A stretch of 64,000 nt of DNA from Diacronema lutheri (lineage: Eukaryota > Haptophyta > Pavlovophyceae > Pavlovales > Pavlovaceae). The DNA is taken from NCBI GenBank assembly GCA_019448385.1, contig JAGTXO010000001.1:1488001-1552000 (forward strand), read 5' to 3'. Shown in pieces: positions 19,020 to 27,219 of this stretch. The notes under the pieces were generated by a model. It was given only the letters and a program-made list of their open reading frames with translations. It searched no databases and had not been told where the DNA came from. Both the position numbers and the translations under genes were made by a program. Numbering within the stretch: position 1 is the stretch's first letter; every line of letters starts with the position of its first letter.

Positions 19020-22000
19020 ATGGCTGCTCACCGCAGCGACGCCGCTGTGTTCGCCCGTCGACCGTGGCAAACGGGCGCGGGACAGCTTTTGCCGCGCGAG
19101 GCGGTCATGTCGCGCGGCGCCGCCGTGGGCGGCTCGGACCAGTTGGCAGGCGCATCCTCGTGGTTTGCCAAGCTGCGCACGATGTCGTCTTCGCACGGCA
19201 CCGCCGCGCACGCGGCGCAGCGCGTGCGCTTTGACGGCGCCGCGCTCGTTATTCAGCTCGCCGCGCGCGAGTGGCTCTCGGCGCGGCGCGCGCTGCGTCG
19301 CGCGCTCCGCGCGCTGCGCGTGTATGCGGCGCCGCGAGCAAAGGCGTGCCGCAGGCTCGCGCGCCGCGAGCGCCAGGCCTATGTGCTCTCGTGGCAACGA
19401 TTGGCGGGGTGCGCCGAGCTCCTCCGTTCATCGCGGCACCTCCACTCGATCGCCGACGCGCTGCACGGCGGCGCGGAGGGCGGCGCGGCGGTGCGGCGGC
19501 GGTACTCGGCGCACGCGTCGAGCACATCCTTCTTCGCGCGCTTCAGGGGTCTCGCGCAGCCCAAGGCGCAGCAGCCGATCCACCTGCCCCCGCCCGTTGA
19601 CGAATTCGAGGCGGCCGTGCGGCAGCGGTGCGCGGCGGCGAGGATCGCGCGCGCCGTCCGCCGCGGCTGCGTCGGGCAGCGCGCGACGGCGCGCGCGGCT
19701 CTGCGCGCGTGGAGTGGCATGACCCTCGCGCGCGCCACCGCGCGCGCGCGCGGCGCGCTCGCGCGGCGCGCGCGCGCGCGCTTGGCGTTTGCGCGGTGGG
19801 CGGGCCGTCCTGCACCGCAGCTCTCGCTCGATCTGGCGGTCCGCGGCGGCTCATCACAGTCGGCGCGCGGCGCGCCGGCGAGCGCGCTCCGGCAGCGCCC
19901 CGCATCTGCGCGTGAGCCCTCGCTCCGCCGACTCGACCACGGGCAGCCCAGTGACCGTGGTGTCACCAGTGACCGTGGTGTCAGCTCCGGAGCAGAGAGC
20001 GCACGCAATGCCGGACGGCGGCGCCGAGCGTCCGGCCCGGATGGGCCGGCCCGTGGCAGGCCGTCGGCGCTGCAGCGGCGCGCGGCGGAGGCGCCGATTG
20101 CAGCGGGTGCGAATGGCGCAGCTGCGGACGCCGCCTTGCAGCGCGCGCCGGCTGCCCTCGCGAGCGCTGGCTCGCCTGCGGCTGCGCACACGCCGCGCCG
20201 AGCGCAGAGCGTGCACCGCTCGCGCACCCGCGGCCCAAAGGCACCGCGCCCGTTGGGCCCTGCGAGCGTGAGCGTGCGCGCGGTCAGCGCGCGCGACGCG
20301 GCGCGCAGCCGGCTGCAGCGTTGGCCGTGGCTACCGTGGGCTACGACAGCCGCTCCGACGCCCGGCACAGCCACAGGCAGCGGCTCGAGCGCCGCGGCTG
20401 CAGCGCGCGGCGCGGCCGCACCGGCGGAGATGGACGCGCGAGCCGGCACACCGCCTGTTGGCGCGCCCGCGCCGGCCACAGTCGCCGTGCGATCCGATGC
20501 GGGCACACCGCGAGGCAGCAGCCGTAGGCGCCGCGCGGGCGTCAGCAGGGCGGAGCTGCTGTCGTCCGTTGTGCGCAGCCGCAGCGCACCCGCGAGCAGG
20601 GACGAGGGCGCACGCGCGCGCGCGAGCCGCGCTGCGGCGGCCAGCGCGGCCGTCGAGGCGGCTCTCTGTGCGATCGAGTTTGAGGATGCGGCCGGTGCGC
20701 CGACGTCGGCGGAGTGTGCGGCACGGGCGGGCGGGCAGCGCGAGCAGGCGCCCCTCCGCCCAGCTGCGTGGCAGGCAGCGGCGCGCGCTCTGCGCGCAGC
20801 TCACGATGGCTGGCGCGCGCGCGCGTCGGAGCTGGCGCATGCGCGTGCGGAGCGTGTCCGCCTGCTGCGCGAGGCCGACCGCATCTGCTGGTATCGGTGG
20901 GTGCGCGAGGCGAGTCTCGAGCGTGCGGCCACGCGGCTGCAGGCGGCGGCGCGTGCGCGCAGCGCGCGCGCGCGACAGCGCCACGCTCGGCTTGCCGCGC
21001 TCGCGCGCGCGTGCGCTGCGCGCCGCGTGCAGCGCGCCGTGCGCCGGCGCGCGCGCGCGCGTGGCGCCGCCGCCACGCGCGTGCAGGCGGCGCACACCCG
21101 CAGCCTGAGTCGCGCACTCACGCGCCAGCTGCGCCGGCTGCGCGCGCTCGAGTGCACGGCGATGGACGCATTCGATGCGTACGAGCACGCTGCGGCTGCG
21201 TCAGGGCTTGACGGCACCGCAACGGCTGGCGCGCAGATTGGCGCGGACAGCGATCAACGCAGCGGAGCGGACGCGCACGATGGGCTTCTTCTCCTGTCGA
21301 TGCTGTCGCCGTTTGACCGCGAGGAGCAGCTTGCCGAGACGAGCGAGTATGCGGCGTTCTGGGCGGCGCAAGAGCTCTACCGCGAGCAGGCCGCCGTGTG
21401 CGAGCTGGCGGCGAGCAGGCTCGCGCGCAGGCTCTATCCGATCCGCGCCCACCTTTGCCCCCCCCTCCCCTGCCACGCGGGCGCTGAGAGGGCCAGCGAC
21501 GCCGCTGCGGGCGCCGCTGTGCGCAGCGCGGGCGCCGCCGCCACAAGCCGCGCCGCAACCGAAACCGATGACAGCGCGCCCACCGACGACGACGGCACAG
21601 GCGCTCGCACGCACGCCGCGGCGCGCACGGCGACGGCGGGTAGTACGATGGCCGCTTCGCTGCGCCGCCTGCTCTTCGGGCGCTCCGAGCACCACGTGCC
21701 CTTCCAGCCGCCGCGCGCGCCGCGCAGGCCGCCCAAGGCAGGCGGCTTGCCGCGCAGCCGCGCAAACACGCCCATGCGCGACGCGACGCGCGCGCGCTCG
21801 AGGACGCCCATGTCGACGGCGCCGGCGCCGGCGCACACGCGACGCGGGCTCGTTGGCGGCGGCGTGCTCGTCGACGGGCCCGAGGGCGCGGACGGCGCGG
21901 CCGAGATCGACGCGCGCAACGCAGGCAGCAGCCCGCTCCTCTTCCTCTCGGCACGCCCGCGCAAGTCGCTAAAAAGCCGGCCGACGGCCACGCGCGGCAC

Positions 22001-22070
22001 CGCCTCGGGGGCCGATCCGGCCATCGCGCGCGCGCCGTCGGCCGCGCAGACTTCGACGACGGCGCGATGA
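19020..22070 (+). CDS. Large Arg/Ala-rich protein with IQ-like motifs
   Basis: 1016-residue open frame, intronless, starting 78 bp after the previous stop. Most of it is low complexity. The better-defined parts are an N-terminal helical region (AALVIQLAAREWLSARRALR), a central helical array with IQ/Sfi1-like repeats (ATRLQAAARARSARARQRHA, RRVQRAVRRRARARGAAATR, then VQAAHTRSLSRAL) and a more ordered segment LLLLSMLSPFDREEQLAETS followed by YAAFWAAQELYREQAAVCEL. Such arrays typically bind calmodulin or centrin. A short DNA repeat at about 19950-19982 gives SDRGVTSDRGV. The C-terminal 150 residues are disordered and basic. Opposite-strand frames of similar length exist only because of the GC content. 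Confidence 0.6.
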   Translation: MAAHRSDAAVFARRPWQTGAGQLLPREAVMSRGAAVGGSDQLAGASSWFAKLRTMSSSHGTAAHAAQRVRFDGAALVIQLAAREWLSARRALRRALRALRVYAAPRAKACRRLARRERQAYVLSWQRLAGCAELLRSSRHLHSIADALHGGAEGGAAVRRRYSAHASSTSFFARFRGLAQPKAQQPIHLPPPVDEFEAAVRQRCAAARIARAVRRGCVGQRATARAALRAWSGMTLARATARARGALARRARARLAFARWAGRPAPQLSLDLAVRGGSSQSARGAPASALRQRPASAREPSLRRLDHGQPSDRGVTSDRGVSSGAESARNAGRRRRASGPDGPARGRPSALQRRAAEAPIAAGANGAAADAALQRAPAALASAGSPAAAHTPRRAQSVHRSRTRGPKAPRPLGPASVSVRAVSARDAARSRLQRWPWLPWATTAAPTPGTATGSGSSAAAAARGAAAPAEMDARAGTPPVGAPAPATVAVRSDAGTPRGSSRRRRAGVSRAELLSSVVRSRSAPASRDEGARARASRAAAASAAVEAALCAIEFEDAAGAPTSAECAARAGGQREQAPLRPAAWQAAARALRAAHDGWRARASELAHARAERVRLLREADRICWYRWVREASLERAATRLQAAARARSARARQRHARLAALARACAARRVQRAVRRRARARGAAATRVQAAHTRSLSRALTRQLRRLRALECTAMDAFDAYEHAAAASGLDGTATAGAQIGADSDQRSGADAHDGLLLLSMLSPFDREEQLAETSEYAAFWAAQELYREQAAVCELAASRLARRLYPIRAHLCPPLPCHAGAERASDAAAGAAVRSAGAAATSRAATETDDSAPTDDDGTGARTHAAARTATAGSTMAASLRRLLFGRSEHHVPFQPPRAPRRPPKAGGLPRSRANTPMRDATRARSRTPMSTAPAPAHTRRGLVGGGVLVDGPEGADGAAEIDARNAGSSPLLFLSARPRKSLKSRPTATRGTASGADPAIARAPSAAQTSTTAR

Positions 22071-22215
22071 CCGCAGGGTCAGAGACTCAAAAACGGCTGA
22101 GCGCTCCAACGCACGTGCCACGACCCACGGCCCACGGGCCGACGGCGCCTGCCGTGCGGTCACAGTGTCACGCACACACCGCGAGCGTCACTCGGACAAA
22201 TCATCATCCGAAAAA

Positions 22216-23892
22216 ATGGCGCGCACGGGGATCCGTGCGGCCATGTGCTCCGCGCTTTTGGCGGGGGCGGTCGGCTTGGCGCCGACGCGAGCGCGCACTG
22301 ACGCGCGGCGCACGCGCGCGGCATGTTGTGCGCGGCTCGCGATGTCGCTCGGCGCCGAAATCGCTGATCCGCGCGTAGGCACTGCGCGTGAGTTGTTGGT
22401 GCTGGGCGTGCTGCCCGGCGAGCACGCGGATCGGATCGAGTGGGACGGCGACGCGCGGCGGTGGCGGCGCGCGCGCGGAGGCGCCGCCGCGGACTCCCAA
22501 TTGGGCATGGCGTGGCACTTCGTCTCTCGCCCACTCGCCCGCCTGCTGCTGATGGGCACGGACGCGGTGACGCTCGACTACTACCGCTTTACGAAGTGGC
22601 GGATGGCGCAACGCCTTTTCTCGGCGGTCAAGGATGTGTTCGCGACGCAGGCGCTCCTCGGCGCGCTAGGCGTGCGCGCCGACGGAGCGCGCGGCGGCGT
22701 TGCGGCTGCAGGCGCGTGGATCGGCAAGGAGTCGTTCGGCCGCCTCTCCAAGATCGTGTGGAGCGGCAAGATGCGCAAGCTGATGGACGCCGACGCGAAG
22801 CGCGTGCGCTTCCGCACGGCCGTGCTCTACCCGCTCGGACAGCTGCTCGAGCTCTCGTGCAGCCGGTGGCCGCACCTTTTCCTGCTCCTCGGCACCGCGG
22901 GCATCTTTTGCAAGCAGATCTCTCAGATGACGGCATCGGCGACGCGCTCCGCCTTCTATCGCTCCTTCTCGGCGGACGGCGCGGCGGGGGCGATCGGCGA
23001 GATGACGGCAACCGGCGAGGCGCAGGTGTCGGTCGCGAGCGCGGTCGGCATCGCGATCGGCATCTTTGCGTCCGACCGGCTGCTCGGCGGGCGCGCTGCG
23101 CTCTTCCCGCCCGTCTTTGCACTGCTCTGCGCGCTCGACGTGTGCGCGACCTATATGGAGGTGCGCTCGGTCGTGTGCGCGCGGCTCAACCACGAGCGCA
23201 CGCAGCTCGTCCTCAGCGGCTGGCTGCGCGAGCGGCGGGCGCCGTCGCCCGCCCAGGTGGCCGCGCGCGAACGTGTGCTGCGCGGCTCGGGCGCAGCGCA
23301 TGCATTCGCGGCTCCCGCGCAGCTCCGGCTCGGCCCGGCAGAGCTGGCGCCACTGCTGTCGCCGTGGGAGGGGCACGTATTTGCCATCGTGCCTGCGTGG
23401 GCTCTCGGCGCGCGCGCGCGGCGCGGCATGCACGCGCGCATCGTGCTGAGTGCGTGGGCGCGCTGCTCGCAGGAGGGCATCCTGTGCGCGTGGCTGGCGC
23501 ACTGCCATGCGTGCGAGCTGCTCGCGGACGTGCGGCAAGGCGACCTCGTGGGTGCGCAGCTGGCGCTCAGCACGGCGCGAGAGCGCGCTGACGCGGACTT
23601 TCCTGCGCTCCGCTCCGCCCTCGTCGACGCCGGATGGAACCTCGCGAGCTTTGCCTTCCTTCCGATTGGCGCGGATGACCGTGCGGCTTGGGACCTCACC
23701 GCCGGCCGGCAGTCGAGCCTCGGCCGTCATGGCACCGGCGATGGTGCGCAGGAGGCGCGCCCGTCTGTCGCCGAAGTTCTGCACGCGCCACCGTCGGCGC
23801 CAGGCGGCGGCACCGATGCAGAGCTCGAGCAGCACGCTGCGCCCTTCAACCGACCGGACGTTCAATTCCCCCCGGCCCATTTCATTCTGTAA
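22216..23892 (+). CDS. RUS family protein (root UV-B sensitive, DUF647)
   Basis: 558 residues from ATG at 22216, chosen because it gives a hydrophobic leader (IRAAMCSALLAGAVGLAP) followed by an Arg-rich stretch, as expected for import into a complex plastid or the ER. The DUF647/RUS domain spans roughly residues 95-330, with TLDYYRFTKWRMAQRLFSAV, ALLGALGV, GKESFGRLSKIVWSGKM, LLELSCSRWPHLFLLLGTAG and ISQMTASATRSAFYRSF. In plants, RUS proteins act in UV-B sensing, auxin and vitamin-B6-related pathways at plastids; molecular activity is unknown. The C-terminal 230 residues include QEGILCAWLAHCHACELLAD and look like the RUS C-terminal region. Its stop is 18 bp from the convergent small gene. Confidence 0.85.
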   Translation: MARTGIRAAMCSALLAGAVGLAPTRARTDARRTRAACCARLAMSLGAEIADPRVGTARELLVLGVLPGEHADRIEWDGDARRWRRARGGAAADSQLGMAWHFVSRPLARLLLMGTDAVTLDYYRFTKWRMAQRLFSAVKDVFATQALLGALGVRADGARGGVAAAGAWIGKESFGRLSKIVWSGKMRKLMDADAKRVRFRTAVLYPLGQLLELSCSRWPHLFLLLGTAGIFCKQISQMTASATRSAFYRSFSADGAAGAIGEMTATGEAQVSVASAVGIAIGIFASDRLLGGRAALFPPVFALLCALDVCATYMEVRSVVCARLNHERTQLVLSGWLRERRAPSPAQVAARERVLRGSGAAHAFAAPAQLRLGPAELAPLLSPWEGHVFAIVPAWALGARARRGMHARIVLSAWARCSQEGILCAWLAHCHACELLADVRQGDLVGAQLALSTARERADADFPALRSALVDAGWNLASFAFLPIGADDRAAWDLTAGRQSSLGRHGTGDGAQEARPSVAEVLHAPPSAPGGGTDAELEQHAAPFNRPDVQFPPAHFIL

Positions 23893-23910
23893 AGCCTGAT
23901 GCACCGCGCG

Positions 23911-24198
23911 CTACGACGCAGCCTTGCTCTCCTCGCCAAGGCGGGCTGCCTCAGCTGCTCGCGCGAAGATGCGATCCCAGCTGCGCGCGTACGACGGGCT
24001 GTAGCCGATCTGCTTGCCGCCCTTTGAGAGCGACTTGGTGATGTCGGTCGGCTCGCCGTTGACCTCGTACGGCTGGGGCTCGTCCGCGCCCGCCGCGCGC
24101 AGGTCGTAGTGGTCTGCGGGTACTTGCGACAGCCGCCGCACGCGCAGCTGCGGCGCGCGCGGGCCTGCGCGCGCAGAGAGCGACCTCGCGAGGAGCAT
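23911..24198 (-). CDS. Small protein with mitochondrial-type presequence, unknown function
   Basis: 95 residues. The N-terminus MLLARSLSARAGPRAPQLRV is Arg/Ser/Leu-rich without acidic residues, typical of a mitochondrial presequence. The mature part contains DEPQPYEVNGEPTD, ITKSLSKGGKQIGYSPSYAR and SWDRIFARAAEAARLGEE, which has balanced, non-repetitive composition unlike shadow frames. The family is not recognised; size and the SYARSWDRIF motif suggest a respiratory accessory subunit, which is a guess. Start codons of this gene and the divergent one are only 24 bp apart. Confidence 0.55.
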   Translation of the reverse strand: MLLARSLSARAGPRAPQLRVRRLSQVPADHYDLRAAGADEPQPYEVNGEPTDITKSLSKGGKQIGYSPSYARSWDRIFARAAEAARLGEESKAAS

Positions 24199-24222
24199 GG
24201 CGGAAAACGGTTTCACACCGCA

Positions 24223-24786
24223 ATGTTGGCGTTCATGCCCGTCGTGGCATCTATCCTGCGCCAACGTCGACTCGGAAACGAGGCGACGCCGAGCCCGCAG
24301 CCGTGCGGTCAGTGGCTGGGCGCCTTCAGCTCGCCATCGGGCGTCGTGGGCTTTGAGTGCGACGGCGGTGATGCGCTCGAGAGGACGTTGCTGAAGGGCG
24401 AGTCGCGCGGCAACCACGAGGCGTGGCCAACTGAGCGAGACGAATGCTCCGCGTGGTGTGAGGCGGGCCATTCGAAGGACGCGCGCGACGGCTGGTGCTG
24501 CGCGTTTTTCATCGAGGTCGAGATGGGCGGCGTCCGCGGGCGGACCTTCTGCACGTGGTCGAACGGCGCGCCGCGGAGACGCATCGTCTCCAAGATTCAG
24601 AACGGTACCTCGGCGTACATTCTGTGCCCGCCCGCCCCCGCGATGGCCGCCGGAGAGAACACCACCGGCACCGCAGGCCAGCCAGCATCTGCGCCAACTC
24701 ACGCGCGGCATCGCGGGCAGACTCGCGGCAGCGGCAGCGGCGGCCACAGCAGCCTGAGCCGGCAGCGGCACGGTCGCCGCCGTTGA
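24223..24786 (+). CDS. Cysteine-rich, probably secreted small protein
   Basis: 187 residues from the ATG at 24223 (MLAFMPVVAS). The middle has a regular Cys pattern: PCGQWLGAF, VGFECDGG, DECSAWCEAGH, GWCCAFFIEVE, RGRTFCTWSNG and YILCPP, a total of eight cysteines, most likely disulfide-bonded. The C-terminus is Gly/Ser/His/Arg-rich and disordered. The C-xx-WC...WCC...C-WSNG layout looks like an extracellular lectin or adhesive module found in algae, but I cannot name the family. A short hydrophobic N-terminus is compatible with secretion. Confidence 0.5.
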   Translation: MLAFMPVVASILRQRRLGNEATPSPQPCGQWLGAFSSPSGVVGFECDGGDALERTLLKGESRGNHEAWPTERDECSAWCEAGHSKDARDGWCCAFFIEVEMGGVRGRTFCTWSNGAPRRRIVSKIQNGTSAYILCPPAPAMAAGENTTGTAGQPASAPTHARHRGQTRGSGSGGHSSLSRQRHGRRR

Positions 24787-24829
24787 CACGGTATATACGG
24801 TTTGCCCGTATCCGACGACGGCTCATTGA

Positions 24830-25708
24830 AAGCCGTCAGCAGCGCGCATTTGGGCGCAGGCGTGAGCCTTGCGGGTGTGCGCGCTAGTCGGAGGAGCTTG
24901 TGTGTGCACCGATTCGATACCCCGTAAGTGCCCGTCGATACGCAATCGGCAGTGGATCGAACGCACGAGCGCGAAGAAGGTGCGATGCGTCGTCGTCGCC
25001 GCAATCGGCTCGACTCCGCTCGCTGAACAGCACCTGCATCTCCGTCCGGGCGACAGCGTCGTTGGTGCGCTCGCGCCGCGTGCGGGTGCGCCGTGCTCGC
25101 CGGCGCCCTTTGCCACCTTTGGTCTCTGCCTTTTGCGCGGCAGGGAGAGCGCTCCCACCCTCGCGGCACGGAAAATGCGCTTGGCGTGTCCGTGCCGCAA
25201 CCGGCGCGCGTGGCTCCAGCGGCACGGCGAGACGAGCGCGCCCACCCGGCGCAAGCTGCTGCCGCTCTCATCGTGCCGGCGCTGCGTGCGCACGACAAAG
25301 GGGCTGAGCGAACGGCTCGTCATCTCGAGGAACGTGGTGCACGCGTGCTGCAGCCCGTGAGGGGCGCACCTGCATGCGGCCGACGCTGGGCGCCGCGCCG
25401 CGAGTCCTACGGGGAGCTACGGCCCGCTCTTGGTGTACGGGCGCACGATGGAGCATAGCATAGGGCTCGCGCCGCGCGCCACACCGCACAGCTCGACACG
25501 GCCATCCGCCTCCACGCGACCACGCCCGATCTGCAGCTCGCGCGCGACCACGCCGCGGGCGCGAGCCTCGTCGACGAGACGTCGATGGTGCGCTCCCTGC
25601 CCCTCGCGCCGGTATCAGTCGACCAAGCTTGCCCTCGTCCGTACTCGCGGGCGCCATCGTGCGCGGCGAGCGAGACGGCGGCGTGCCGGTCGCCACAAAG
25701 TCAGACAC
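24830..25708 (-). other. Unresolved minus-strand coding blocks, probable multi-exon gene
   Basis: No long convincing frame, but several blocks with natural composition lie on the minus strand in changing frames: MAPASTDEGKLGRLIPARG (about 25665), VEADGRVELCGVARGASPML followed by CSIVRPYTKSGP (25435-25540), FLEMTSRSLSPFVVRTQRRH (about 25330) and RTEMQVLFSERSRADCG followed by FDPLPIAYRRALTGY (24890-25040). They could be exons of one gene of about 250 codons. I cannot assign a family, and the plus strand has one competing frame (24869-25360). Treat as a placeholder. Confidence 0.3.
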
Positions 25709-25766
25709 CGCTCATGAACCCTAGCATGCGGCACCATCTGCCCAATCGATTTCTGGCGGAGAAAAC

Positions 25767-26690
25767 ATGCGAAGCTTCCTGCAGCCGAAAGAAATGGCCG
25801 CAGCCCTCCGCCGCGCCAGCGGCGTCGTGGTGCCTCGCACGTCCGCGCGGGTCTCGCAGTCGACTTCCGCGGCGGCTCAGCGGATCAAGACGTTTGAGAT
25901 CTACCGGTACGATCCCGACGCAGGCGGCAAGCCGCGCGCGCAGAAGTACGAGGTGGACCTCAACTCGTGCGGCCCGATGATGCTCGACGCCTTGATCAAG
26001 ATCAAAAACGAGATCGACACGACCCTCACGTTCAGGCGATCGTGCCGCGAGGGCATCTGCGGCTCGTGCGCGATGAACATTGATGGGACAAACACGCTCG
26101 CCTGCCTCTGCGCCATCCCCGACGTCTCGACCAAGACCAAGGTCTTTCCGCTGCCGCACATGTACGTGGTCAAGGACCTCGGTACGCCGCCCGCGCGCCG
26201 CGCACCGTCACCTCCAAGCGATCGTCCCGCACAGGCGGGCACGCGGAGTCACGCGCGCGCTCCCCGCGATCCCCACTGCCCACCGCATCCAGTGCCCGAC
26301 ATGTCCAACTTTTACGCGCAGCACAAGTCGGTGCAGCCGTGGCTCAACACAAAGCCCGGCACCGACCAGACTGTCGAGAACAAGCAGTCGAAAGAGGAGC
26401 GGCTCAAGCTCGACGGGCTGTATGAGTGTGTGCTCTGCGCGTGCTGCTCGACCTCGTGCCCTTCGTACTGGTGGAACGCGGATAAGTATCTCGGGCCCGC
26501 GGTGCTGCTGCAGGCGTACCGGTGGCTCGCCGACTCGCGCGATGCGACGCACAAGGAGCGGCTCGCCTTCCTTGACGATGCGTACAAGCTCTACCGTTGC
26601 CACACGATCATGAACTGCTCGAACGCGTGCCCAAAGCACCTCAATCCGGGCAAGGCGATCCAGGCGATCAAGAAGCAGCTCGCGCACTGA
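25767..26690 (+). CDS. SDHB: Succinate dehydrogenase iron-sulfur subunit, mitochondrial
   Basis: Exons 25767-26181 and 26293-26690; 270 residues. SDHB carries electrons from FAD to ubiquinone in complex II. The presequence is about 35 residues, then an N-terminal 2Fe-2S ferredoxin domain with Cys at about 93, 98, 101 and 113 ([10 protein letters not shown]...LACLC). The C-terminal half has the 4Fe-4S motif [12 protein letters not shown] and the 3Fe-4S motif [18 protein letters not shown]. The 111-bp intron (GTACGC...CATCCAG) is a multiple of three and has no stop, so an unspliced reading would insert a Pro/Arg-rich stretch between KDL and [10 protein letters not shown]. The spliced [13 protein letters not shown] matches the family exactly. 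Confidence 0.93.
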   Translation: MRSFLQPKEMAAALRRASGVVVPRTSARVSQSTSAAAQRIKTFEIYRYDPDAGGKPRAQKYEVDLNSCGPMMLDALIKIKNEIDTTLTFRRSCREGICGSCAMNIDGTNTLACLCAIPDVSTKTKVFPLPHMYVVKDLGTPPARRAPSPPSDRPAQAGTRSHARAPRDPHCPPHPVPDMSNFYAQHKSVQPWLNTKPGTDQTVENKQSKEERLKLDGLYECVLCACCSTSCPSYWWNADKYLGPAVLLQAYRWLADSRDATHKERLAFLDDAYKLYRCHTIMNCSNACPKHLNPGKAIQAIKKQLAH

Positions 26691-26788
26691 GCCTCCGTGA
26701 GGAGAGGATGCATCATGGTGCGTCGCTTCGGCGTGCCGCAGCTTGCCATTTTGGGGGTGGCTGTCTCAGCAAACTCGCTCGTCGACTG

Positions 26789-27071
26789 CTACGCACACTG
26801 CGGGAAGTGCGCTGATGAGCGGCATGCGGCCGGCAGCGCGTAGCCAAAGCACGCGAAGTCCTGGAAGAAGACGCGGCACACGATTCGCATCAGCGACGGG
26901 TCTTCTTCGAGGAAGCCGTGCAGCGCGACCTTGCTGGGGAAGCCGTGCGCATTTCGGCCGACAGCCAACGTGTTCGTGCGAGCGAGGAGCCGTGGATGTC
27001 CGGGCGAGTCGCTGTTCGCGCTGCGCACCAGCGCAAGGCGCCGCCTGCGCGCTCGGTACCTATTGAAGCGC
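26789..27071 (-). pseudogene. Sulfotransferase C-terminal fragment (paralog of the gene near 11 kb)
   Basis: This stretch holds only the last part of a sulfotransferase. It encodes FNRYRARRRRLALVRSANSD to HGFLEEDP, then a family-like end, IVCRVFFQDFACFGYALPA. The PAPS-binding motifs are absent, because sequence on the upstream (right) side at 27072-27219 is unrelated. Bases 26898-27071 match 10490-10663 with three mismatches. It lies 100 bp after SDHB and is most likely a duplication remnant. Confidence 0.65.
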
Positions 27072-27219
27072 AGCGTCATCGAAATCCGATCGGGCAACGC
27101 CCTTCACCCCCCCTAAGACATCCAGCGTCGAGACTCGAGAGAGACCCGAGGAGGCGCCGACGGGCACGTGACTCGCCGTCCGTGTGCTCGTCCCCATGCC
27201 CACGAGTCCTCCGGCGTCT

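Noticed and set aside
19950-19985. CRISPR-like repeat (gtgaccgtggtgtca twice)
   Set aside because: Only two adjacent short units within a coding frame, with no spacers; a eukaryotic context.
26182-26292. Extra Pro/Arg-rich insertion in SDHB
   Set aside because: The segment has GT...CAG ends; its removal restores the conserved [13 protein letters not shown], so it is an in-frame intron.
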